Shown here: piece after piece, positions 1 through 7,262 of the stretch
How the letters are laid out: every line of letters starts with the position of its first letter
How positions within the stretch are numbered: position 1 is the first letter of the stretch
Assembly (NCBI RefSeq): GCF_001280435.1
Contig: NZ_LBIP01000022.1
Location: 1-64,000, forward strand
Direction: 5' to 3'
From: Mangrovimonas xylaniphaga
GTDB taxonomy: Bacteria > Bacteroidota > Bacteroidia > Flavobacteriales > Flavobacteriaceae
Length of the DNA stretch: 64,000 nt
Position numbers and translations under genes: made by a program
Notes under the pieces: model-generated
Databases searched by the model: none
Told to the model about the DNA's origin: nothing
What the model saw: the letters and a program-made list of their open reading frames with translations, nothing else

Positions 1-107
1 ACGCACCCGTGCGCCACTCGTCAGCCACCGAAGTGCTGTTACCGTTCGACTTGCATGTGTTAGGCCTGCCGCTAGCGTTCATCCTGAGCCAGGATCAAAC
101 TCTTCAT
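1..107 (-). rRNA. rrs: 16S ribosomal RNA, 5' end (partial)
   Basis: The minus strand reads the universal 16S 5' segment: AGAGTTTGATCCTGGCTCAG at about 103-84, followed by GATGAACGCTAGCGGCAGGC and the CACATGCAAGTCGAACGG stretch. The gene begins near 107 and leaves the window at base 1, so only about 107 bases of helix region V1 are visible. A full rRNA operon (23S, 5S, possibly tRNAs) presumably lies outside the window to the left. Confidence 0.97.
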
Positions 108-279
108 CGTTAAATCTTAAATATTATATAGACTTTCGAAACGGAATTTTCTGGTTCTCAAAATGGCTTGTTCTTTGTTCGACCGGATCTCATAAAAAGG
201 TCCAATCTTACGCTGTCAATTCAATATGTTAATGAACTTGTCTTCTTTGTTTTCCCTAAGCTTATCGCTTAAGCGGGTG

Positions 280-310
280 CAAATATAGAACCCTTTTTTG
301 AAGCTCGCAA
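280..310 (-). promoter_or_regulatory. rRNA promoter, proximal (Bacteroidetes type)
   Basis: On the minus strand a TTG (308-310) lies 20 bases upstream of TATATTTG (280-287), matching the Bacteroidetes -33/-7 consensus (TTG / TAnnTTTG). A GC-rich segment follows and the 16S start is ~170 bases downstream, as expected for an rRNA leader. Confidence 0.75.
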
Positions 311-431
311 CAGTTTCGGTTATTTTTTTAAAAGTTTTTTTTTCGTGGCGCAATCACCTCTCAAAACACTTATAACCGATACTCTCAATGAACTCCTCTC
401 GCCTTCGCAGCACTCGCTGTTTTTGCGGCTG

Positions 432-461
432 CAAATATACCGCCTTTTTGGATATCTGCAA
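432..461 (-). promoter_or_regulatory. rRNA promoter, distal (Bacteroidetes type)
   Basis: A second minus-strand element has TTG (459-461), a 19-base spacer and TATATTTG (432-439), followed by CAGCCGC. Its -7 box and flanking GC are nearly the same as in the element at 280-310, so the rRNA operon appears to have tandem promoters about 150 bases apart. Confidence 0.75.
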
Positions 462-673
462 GCCTTTTTTGAGGTTTTTGGAAAATATTTTGAAGCAAGG
501 AGTTTAGAGGGCTGGAATTGAGGTGTTTGGATGTGGAAATATTTTATGGCTTATAGGAAGTAGCGTGTTGACCTTTTCCTATATGCATATGCATGCTACT
601 ATTATATATAGGGTATACCACAGGAATAAATTCAAAAGATCCCTTTGTCTTATATATAAAGGATGTCCTAAAC

Positions 674-703
674 AAAAAAGACATACCATATGGCATGTCT
701 TTT
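674..703 (-). terminator. Rho-independent terminator of the porin-like gene
   Basis: On the minus strand AAAAGACATGCC pairs with GGTATGTCTTTTTT around an ATAT loop, ending in a T run. It lies just beyond the stop of the porin-like gene. Confidence 0.7.
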
Positions 704-726
704 AAATATTTCATAAATCACTTTTG

Positions 727-2694
727 CTATAAAAAGAAGTTCCAGACCAGACCAAAGCGAACAATAAAATCTCGATATGGATAATTGGGAGCGGAATAGA
801 ACTTATACCCAGTCCATGCTGAGTTGAAATGTTCTGCCTTCAAATATATCCTCATTGTTCTCACTTTTGCATTCACGAAAAAGTCAAGCATTGGAAAGTT
901 TCCAATTTTAGTATCATTTTGAACATAGAATTCGGCAAGTAATGGATCGTAACCATTCATATTATATTCAGTGAAATACTTAAAGGTAATTCCGGTTTGT
1001 AAAAAGAGGGCTTTCTTTTTAAAGAAATGGTTGGAATAGTAAAAGGTATTTCTTGTGATGAATTGGGGTACGTTAAAAATATTATCACCATTCAATACAT
1101 TTTGGTACATAAAGGTGTTGTCTAAGGCAAATTTTCCAAATCGAATTTCCCTATTGAGCTTCAATCTCAAATAATTTACTGTATTGTCAGTCTGGAATGG
1201 TTTAACGCCTTCAGTTACTTCATCCTTTGCGAAATAAGTATAATTCGTAATATTTGAATAATCAAAAGAGATATTAGCCAATTTTTCAGACTGCAATTCC
1301 ACTGCTAATTGCTGTGTTTGCACATTGTCGAATGTACTGGAATTATCCCAATTGTAATTGAGATAGTCACTGTGATATAGCAAATAATTATAGTTAGGCG
1401 CCTTGGAACTAGAATTAAAAGAAGCACTAAACTTGATATCATCTGTAAAACTATAGTTTGCGGAACCCTTAAAGAAATTGCCATCTAAATCTCCTGAAAC
1501 ATTTATACCAAATTCCCCTAAAAAATTAAATTTACCAAAACTATTAGCGTAACTTCCTCCTGCCTCTAAAACATCACCCTTTAAACGATTGGTAATTGCA
1601 TTGCCTTCCAAAATTACCAAAGCATCATATCCGTAATTATAATTGTAATAATCTACATTTACCTTAATATTACCCAATGTTTTCTCTTTGAAATGAACAT
1701 AAAATCGATTTCTAAAATCTTCCAAGGTCACTTTGTCATTTATTTTGTTTGTCAAAAATGCTTCGCCAAAAAAATCGTTTCTGGAGCTTTGCACAAATTG
1801 ATAATACTTATCCTCAAAGGAAATAAAATGCCCAACATAAAAGTTTGGCTTTTGAAGTGAATCATGAGCTTTCGTAATTTGATATTGGTGCTCTAGATGA
1901 AAACGCTTTCCTTCCAAAATATTTTCGGCATTTTCAAAAACAGGATCAAATACGGACCTATCCTTAAATTCCTTATTCCCCGATTCAAAATTAACCAAAT
2001 CTATATCCCTTAAACCACCGTTTTCCTCATTCATTAAATCCTGCATGACAATATGCCCTCTCATTTTATAACGATTATTCTTGGTGGAATAATTGGTAAC
2101 AAACCTAAAATTACCAGTGCTTGTAAGTTGATGCTGGTATTTCCCTAAAGAGCGTAAACCTTTATAGGCTAAAGTGAAGTTAAGCTGTTTAGAAGTGTTA
2201 ACACTGAATAAGGCGTCCAACAAATGGCCTTGCTCAAAGACCGTTTTATAACATAACTCTGTAAATGGTGTGGCAACTTCGTAATAATAAATATCTTCAA
2301 TTTCCATATAATTGAAATGTCTTGCCCTAGCTCCAAATACAGGCATCACATCTGTATTTGAAACATTATAACTTAGAGAATTGAATGTTTGCCCAGTATT
2401 CAAGAAATTGATACGTTCAAAATTATCCTTTCTTAGGTAATTAAACTTGTAGTCTTTTTTAATGGTAAGTGAGGTATCTACAAAAGTGGTGTCATTTTTA
2501 TAGGACACCATTTTGTACATGTCGATGGTGGCAGATTTATCTTTTGACTTACTTTTTTTGTCTCCGTTTATATTGGCCTTTGTTGTATCAATAGATGTCC
2601 TTCCTTCATTAGCTAATGGCTTCTCAAATTTCTTGACCTGAGCACTCATTAAAGTCGTTACCAAAACAAAAACACTGAAAAGTAATTTCCTCAT
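727..2694 (-). CDS. Putative porin, outer-membrane beta-barrel protein
   Basis: The 655-residue protein begins with a Sec signal peptide (MRKLLFSVFVLVTTLMSAQ). A Lys/Ser/Asp-rich linker follows to about residue 60, then a long alternating hydrophobic/polar sequence rich in Tyr, Phe and Asn, and a C-terminal aromatic residue pattern (VWNFFL) typical of outer-membrane barrels. Overall it resembles the 'putative porin' family (DUF4289-like) of Bacteroidetes, which is an assignment by resemblance only. It stands alone, with its own terminator downstream and a TATTTTTG promoter box ~20 bases upstream. The substrate is unknown. Confidence 0.75.
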   Translation of the reverse strand: MRKLLFSVFVLVTTLMSAQVKKFEKPLANEGRTSIDTTKANINGDKKSKSKDKSATIDMYKMVSYKNDTTFVDTSLTIKKDYKFNYLRKDNFERINFLNTGQTFNSLSYNVSNTDVMPVFGARARHFNYMEIEDIYYYEVATPFTELCYKTVFEQGHLLDALFSVNTSKQLNFTLAYKGLRSLGKYQHQLTSTGNFRFVTNYSTKNNRYKMRGHIVMQDLMNEENGGLRDIDLVNFESGNKEFKDRSVFDPVFENAENILEGKRFHLEHQYQITKAHDSLQKPNFYVGHFISFEDKYYQFVQSSRNDFFGEAFLTNKINDKVTLEDFRNRFYVHFKEKTLGNIKVNVDYYNYNYGYDALVILEGNAITNRLKGDVLEAGGSYANSFGKFNFLGEFGINVSGDLDGNFFKGSANYSFTDDIKFSASFNSSSKAPNYNYLLYHSDYLNYNWDNSSTFDNVQTQQLAVELQSEKLANISFDYSNITNYTYFAKDEVTEGVKPFQTDNTVNYLRLKLNREIRFGKFALDNTFMYQNVLNGDNIFNVPQFITRNTFYYSNHFFKKKALFLQTGITFKYFTEYNMNGYDPLLAEFYVQNDTKIGNFPMLDFFVNAKVRTMRIYLKAEHFNSAWTGYKFYSAPNYPYRDFIVRFGLVWNFFL

Positions 2695-2714
2695 ACCTGT
2701 AGTAAAATATGGAG

Positions 2715-2722
2715 CAAAAATA
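2715..2722 (-). promoter_or_regulatory. -7 box of the porin-like gene
   Basis: TATTTTTG on the minus strand, 20 bases upstream of the ATG at 2694, matches TAnnTTTG. No clear TTG lies at the usual distance upstream, so this is tentative. Confidence 0.35.
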
Positions 2723-2822
2723 AGTATTTAAAACGAAAATAAAGTTAGAATATTATAGGCAAAACCAAGAGAACAATGTCTTGATATTCCTTCAAAATGA
2801 TGTATCTCATGGAGTCAACAAT

Positions 2823-2863
2823 AAAAAAACCGCAATAAGGAATTCCCTATTGCGGTTTTTTTT
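2823..2863 (-). terminator. Terminator after the S8 protease gene
   Basis: AAAACCGCAATA (ending 2837) pairs with TATTGCGGTTTT (from 2849), with A and T runs on the two sides. It lies 44 bases beyond the stop of the protease gene on the minus strand. Confidence 0.85.
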
Positions 2864-2906
2864 ACTTAAAACTCAACTCTAAGTTAAGTTCTATTGCAAC
2901 TAAAAA

Positions 2907-4802
2907 TTATTCAATAACAATTTTCTTGTTAAAGGTTTGTGTACCATTTTCAACGTTCAAGAAATAAACACCAGTAGAAAACTCCTTAACATTAATAGTA
3001 TGCAACAAACTAGAAGATTTTAAGCCTCCATGATAAACCATACGTCCATGAATATCATATAAACTAACTTTAGAATTGTTTTCTACAGAAGTTAATTTTA
3101 AATTGATAAAATCTTTAGCTGGGTTTGGCCAAACAGCGACATTTTGAATTTCGTTATCCTCAACCCCCAAAGTAGCATCTATTCCTGTTACGATTAAAGA
3201 AAAGTTTTGTAAACCTCCTTGCAAGGTTCCTTTATGAGAAACTGTGATAGTATACTCTCCACTTGCATTTGAAACTTCCACTTTTTCTACATTATCTACA
3301 CTATTATCAGCTTTAGTGGCAGCATTTCCAGGAGATGCCACATTTAATTTCCAAGGATAATTAACTTCTGATCCTTTAGTTACTCTAACATCCAAATCAT
3401 TTATCAACATTGCAATAGGATTATCTAACATCTCAGCTTGAGTCCCACTGAAAACATTTCCTTTAGGATCCGTCCAACAAACCGTTACTACCAAAGCCTC
3501 CCCTCCTAATGCAGTAACACTTGTAGAAAAAGTTTCGCCATTAGCAATTGATGTTTCAGATATTATTGAAGAGGCTCCCTCATTTGTAATAGCGTTTGCA
3601 GCTGCCTCTGCATTTAATAGTCCCCAACCAAATCTGTAATCAGGCCCATTTCCAAACCCTGCCTCATTAGCTGTGTGAATAGCCAAACCTTTAGCTGTAG
3701 CAGCCAACATATAATTATCGTTCAAGTTATGATAATGCTCCTGCAACAAAGCCAATGTTCCTGTAACACTTGGGGTAGCCATTGAAGTACCTTGAAAACT
3801 AGAATAGGCAGTATTACTTGTAGCTACAGAGGATAGCACAGCTACACCTTTAGCAACAATGTCCGGTTTAATTCTTCCATCATCAGTCGGCCCCCAGTTA
3901 CTAAAATTACTCATGCTAACACTTAAAGAACTTGTATAATTGTTAACCTGATTAACAGCCCCAACAAGTAAGGCATTTTTAGACATGGTATGACCACATA
4001 ACATATCATACCCTCCTTTATTGGTTGCCAATGCACTTGATGCTCTATCATTTCCTGCCGCAATAACCGGTAAATAATGAGGTGCATTATAAAGCAAATT
4101 ATCCATATCCCTAGAATTACTATCATATTTACCAAACCAATATACAGGTACTTGTAACTCTCCAGCTTTATTAAATACAGCTGTTCCATAAGAGTGATTT
4201 GATAAAATCATTCCAGAAGCTGCTTCATTGGTCATTTCGGACAAATCATCCGCCCAATCATAAGCTATAATTGAAGCTTCATAGGCCATTCCTTTTGCGT
4301 CAGAATTAACTCCAGAAGCAATCATGGTACCCGCCACGTGAGTTGCATGGTTTGTTTCATCATTAGCCTGAGTAAACAATAAAAAATCCTTTTGATCAAT
4401 TCTCCCAGTTAATTCCTGATGAGTTTTTCTTACAGCATCCCCTTCCCACAAGCCTAAGGTTAATCCATTACCTGAAAGATCTAAACCAAGTGAACCTCCT
4501 TCGTATAATTCATCTGCTTTAACTGTAGTAGCAGCGCCAGCATTAAAACTAGTAATATAGATAGGACTTCCATCAATACGTACACCTTTTAAAGTAGCAT
4601 GTTTCCCATTAATGGATATAGTATCCGCATACTTTTTCCTAGCTTCCTTTAAAGATCTATCAGAAGAGATTTTAATTTTTTCTGATAATTCGATTAATTT
4701 TACCTTATCCTCTTGCTTTAGATATTTCTCTATACTCTTTGCATCTTGTGCCATCACACTAACTTGTGCTAAGATTAGAGCAATCAATGTAATTTTTTTC
4801 AT
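2907..4802 (-). CDS. Secreted S8 (subtilisin) peptidase with T9SS sorting tail
   Basis: This 631-residue protein is a secreted serine protease. After a signal peptide (residues 1-18) and a ~90-residue pro-region, the S8 triad can be read as Asp122 (GLWEGD), His152 (HATHVAG) and Ser340 (GTSMATP), with the oxyanion Asn251 in PVIAAGN. A P-domain-like region lies at about 410-545. The last ~80 residues (VWPNPAKDFINLKL ... KKIVIE) form a Por-type C-terminal domain, which directs export through the type IX system and surface attachment or release. It lies downstream of the SusC/SusD operon but is separated by two terminators and has its own promoter. A role in digesting external protein is inferred. 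Confidence 0.92.
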   Translation of the reverse strand: MKKITLIALILAQVSVMAQDAKSIEKYLKQEDKVKLIELSEKIKISSDRSLKEARKKYADTISINGKHATLKGVRIDGSPIYITSFNAGAATTVKADELYEGGSLGLDLSGNGLTLGLWEGDAVRKTHQELTGRIDQKDFLLFTQANDETNHATHVAGTMIASGVNSDAKGMAYEASIIAYDWADDLSEMTNEAASGMILSNHSYGTAVFNKAGELQVPVYWFGKYDSNSRDMDNLLYNAPHYLPVIAAGNDRASSALATNKGGYDMLCGHTMSKNALLVGAVNQVNNYTSSLSVSMSNFSNWGPTDDGRIKPDIVAKGVAVLSSVATSNTAYSSFQGTSMATPSVTGTLALLQEHYHNLNDNYMLAATAKGLAIHTANEAGFGNGPDYRFGWGLLNAEAAANAITNEGASSIISETSIANGETFSTSVTALGGEALVVTVCWTDPKGNVFSGTQAEMLDNPIAMLINDLDVRVTKGSEVNYPWKLNVASPGNAATKADNSVDNVEKVEVSNASGEYTITVSHKGTLQGGLQNFSLIVTGIDATLGVEDNEIQNVAVWPNPAKDFINLKLTSVENNSKVSLYDIHGRMVYHGGLKSSSLLHTINVKEFSTGVYFLNVENGTQTFNKKIVIE

Positions 4803-4827
4803 TTTGTAGGTGTTTTTTTAAACCGGC

Positions 4828-4859
4828 CAAATATAACCTTATAGATCAGATAAAACAAA
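4828..4859 (-). promoter_or_regulatory. Promoter of the S8 protease gene
   Basis: On the minus strand TTTG (4856-4859), a 20-base spacer and TATATTTG (4828-4835) match the Bacteroidetes consensus, about 25 bases before the ATG at 4802. The -33 box falls inside the outer arm of the terminator hairpin at 4855-4891. Confidence 0.65.
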
Positions 4860-4891
4860 AAAGGAAGCCTTTTTAACGCTTCCTTTTTTGT
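4855..4891. terminator. Second terminator after the SusCD operon
   Basis: ACAAAAAAGGAAGC pairs with GCTTCCTTTTTTGT around a 9-base loop, giving a symmetric, bidirectional hairpin. It is the second hairpin downstream of the lipoprotein gene ending at 5027 and would stop read-through into the protease gene. Confidence 0.75.
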
Positions 4892-4971
4892 TTCCAAATC
4901 TTTTAACAATAAATGTTACTAAACCGTTAATTACATCCTATAGTAAATTTTATAAACTTAATTTTAAACAT

Positions 4972-5007
4972 AAAAAAGCCAGAAAATCTATCAACTTTCT
5001 GGCTTTT
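4972..5007 (-). terminator. First terminator after the SusCD operon
   Basis: AAAAGCCAGAAA pairs with TTTCTGGCTTTT, with A/T runs outside, 20 bases beyond the stop of the lipoprotein gene on the minus strand. Confidence 0.8.
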
Positions 5008-5026
5008 CATTATCTGTATCTTGATT

Positions 5027-5830
5027 TTAATAAAGAGCTAATTCAACCTCTACATTAAAAGGCTGGGTGAATAAGCCTTGTGTCAAACTTAGATAAATAG
5101 TTCCTGTAGCTTGATTATACTCACCAGTACTATCTTCATCACCAGCAACTGCATTCGTAGTTGTAGGCGTTACATCCACACTAAAATCACAACCTATTTG
5201 GATAACAACAGGATAATAATACTGCCCTAAGTAATCATCAGACCCTGTGGCCGCAGCTACAAACTCTCCCCAAGCATTATCAACAGCATACTCATTCAAT
5301 CCGCCTGTTGGCACTAACTCTCCTTCAAAGTTATTAACCAACGATGTACCAATATAAGCAGAGCCATTAAATGATGTTCCAGGGATATCAATCAAACAAT
5401 ATTGATTTAAGCTTAAAAGATAGGTATTGTCAAAACCAGCAACTTCACCTTCCTGCATATCAACTAAATCTATCGCTAATGTTGACCCATCTGTTGAGAT
5501 GGCATCAAAATTTCCATAAACTTCAATATAGCCAAGATATTCATTTGCAGGAATAGTAAATGTATATGACTTAAACTCATATTGATCAGGTGTTGCAGTA
5601 GTTAAACCTTCATTCACAGCCACTGTAAATGTTCTATCTGAAGAAGAAGCTTTTGTAACCCCAACAACTATCTGAGTACTTGATTCAGCAGTATCTTCAA
5701 CAAAAAACTTACTGGAAGTACTTTCGGTAAAATATAATAAACTGTTACCATTATATACTTCCGCCTCTTGCTCCTCACACGAAGTCAAGAAAAGCGAAAA
5801 TATAGACAGTATAAATAAATACTTTTTCAT
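5027..5830 (-). CDS. SusCD-associated surface lipoprotein, unknown ligand
   Basis: The 267-residue protein has a lipoprotein signal (lipobox FLTSC, Cys18), followed by a beta-rich, Thr/Ser/Gly-rich body. Residues ~30-140 look like an immunoglobulin-like or Calx-beta-like fold (VAVNEG..., TFTIPANEYLGYIEVYGN). It is the third gene of the SusC-SusD operon, 17 bases after susD, in the place where SusE/SusF-type ligand-binding lipoproteins are usually found. I do not recognise the exact family. Binding of the transported ligand at the cell surface is inferred from position only. Confidence 0.7.
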   Translation of the reverse strand: MKKYLFILSIFSLFLTSCEEQEAEVYNGNSLLYFTESTSSKFFVEDTAESSTQIVVGVTKASSSDRTFTVAVNEGLTTATPDQYEFKSYTFTIPANEYLGYIEVYGNFDAISTDGSTLAIDLVDMQEGEVAGFDNTYLLSLNQYCLIDIPGTSFNGSAYIGTSLVNNFEGELVPTGGLNEYAVDNAWGEFVAAATGSDDYLGQYYYPVVIQIGCDFSVDVTPTTTNAVAGDEDSTGEYNQATGTIYLSLTQGLFTQPFNVEVELALY

Positions 5831-5847
5831 TTTTTTATTCTTAAAAA

Positions 5848-7251
5848 TTAATATTGATTGTTTTGTTGAATAACATCATTGGCAAAAATTTCCGCTGACG
5901 GAATAGGCAATGCCATTCTGTAATCAGTAGCATCTAATGCACAAGGGTCAGCAGCTTGAGAACAATCGTCAGCATTTCTGTTTACACCCAATCCATATCT
6001 TCTTAAATCAAAAGATCTATGCCCTTCGAATGCCAATTCAAAACGTCTTTCTCCTAAAATGTCATTAACTGCGTTACTTACATTAGTATAAGATACAGTT
6101 ACTGCTTCCCCTCCAGGTACTACACGAGCATTTCTTAAAGTTTGTACATCTGCCGCAGCTAAATCTAAAGATCCAGTTCTAGCATAAGCCTCTGCTCTAA
6201 TTAAATATTGCTCACCAGTTCTGAAAACTTTAATATCGTTAAGACCAAAATTAGCATCTGAACCTAGATATTTACCAACCATAAGGTTATTTTCATCAAA
6301 ATTAGCAACATCAATATTTACATAAGTTCTAATATCATTTGTGAAACCATTTTGAGCCATATGATAGTACAAGCCATAAGATAAGTTAAAAAACACATCT
6401 CCGTTAGTATCTGTAAACAAAGTTCCTACAGAACCATCACCAGTAGTTCTAGCTAATTTAAAAACAACTTCCGTTTCCACTTGATCTGTAAAAACTCCCT
6501 GAAACTCAGACGATGTAGCCAAAGGGGATGCATTAATTACTTGAGTCGCAAAGCTAATAGCCGAAGCATAATCCTTTTCATATAAAGCAACTCTTGCTCT
6601 TAAAGCAGCAATACCAGTTTTAGTGAATCTTGTATTATCTGTATAAGATGCACTCAACAAATTATAGGCTTCTGCTAAGTCAGTTTTTACAAAACCAAAC
6701 ACCTCGCCTACAGTATTTCTAGGGAATTGCTCAAAAACATAAACACCATCAATGATTGGCACAGCTAAAGAAGCTGATTCGTAATCTTGCGCATACAATC
6801 TCATCAAATCAAAATGTTGCATTGCTCTAATAGCCAAACATTCAGCTTTAATTCTTTGCATTGTAGCTTCTTCCTCTTCATTTAAAGGAGAAATTTTATC
6901 AATTGCCTCCAATAACCTGTTCGTTCTTGCAATAACGTTGTACATATTACCCCATAAACTTCCTACTTCATCAGTCCCTGGGTTGATAGACCATCTATGT
7001 ACCTGAATTCCTTGTCCTCTATTTGTTTCACCAATTCTACAGTCATCTGAAAAACGTGATGACCAACCAATGATATTAGAACCAGATATACCAGCATAAA
7101 CACCGTATACACCTCTTTCTAAATCGTCAACATTCGTAAAAGAATTTTCCTCTAAAATTTCATCATCTGGATCTACATTGTATGCATTCTCACAAGAATA
7201 AGCAAAGCCAAGGAGTAGAGCCAACAATAGATATTTTGATATTTTTTTCAT
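5848..7251 (-). CDS. SusD/RagB-family nutrient-binding lipoprotein
   Basis: This 467-residue protein has a lipoprotein signal (LLLGFAYSC) and the SusD hallmarks: an N-terminal segment with NVDDLERGVYGVY, TPR-like helices (IKAECLAIRAMQHFDLMRLYAQDY), and the C-terminal RRFELAFEGHRSFDLRRYG motif typical of the family. It sits on the outer leaflet as the lid of the SusC transporter. The gene is 11 bases downstream of susC, consistent with co-transcription. The ligand cannot be read from sequence. No glycoside hydrolase lies nearby, but a secreted protease does, so peptides are possible. Confidence 0.93.
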   Translation of the reverse strand: MKKISKYLLLALLLGFAYSCENAYNVDPDDEILEENSFTNVDDLERGVYGVYAGISGSNIIGWSSRFSDDCRIGETNRGQGIQVHRWSINPGTDEVGSLWGNMYNVIARTNRLLEAIDKISPLNEEEEATMQRIKAECLAIRAMQHFDLMRLYAQDYESASLAVPIIDGVYVFEQFPRNTVGEVFGFVKTDLAEAYNLLSASYTDNTRFTKTGIAALRARVALYEKDYASAISFATQVINASPLATSSEFQGVFTDQVETEVVFKLARTTGDGSVGTLFTDTNGDVFFNLSYGLYYHMAQNGFTNDIRTYVNIDVANFDENNLMVGKYLGSDANFGLNDIKVFRTGEQYLIRAEAYARTGSLDLAAADVQTLRNARVVPGGEAVTVSYTNVSNAVNDILGERRFELAFEGHRSFDLRRYGLGVNRNADDCSQAADPCALDATDYRMALPIPSAEIFANDVIQQNNQY

Positions 7252-7262
7252 ATTATTTTTTT

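Larger units (their letters stand above)
108..726. other. rRNA leader and upstream region without protein genes
   Basis: This 619-base stretch carries no credible protein gene. On the minus strand, bases ~270-108 would be the transcribed 16S leader. Bases 280-310 and 432-461 hold two promoter-like elements, and 674-703 holds the terminator of the porin-like gene. Short open frames at 523-784 have no family-like features and overlap these signals. Nothing recognisable lies between ~470 and 670. Confidence 0.6.

Noticed and set aside
523-784. Two short plus-strand open frames upstream of the rRNA operon.
   Set aside because: They overlap each other and the porin-gene terminator, lack a recognisable start context, and read as low-complexity AT-rich sequence.
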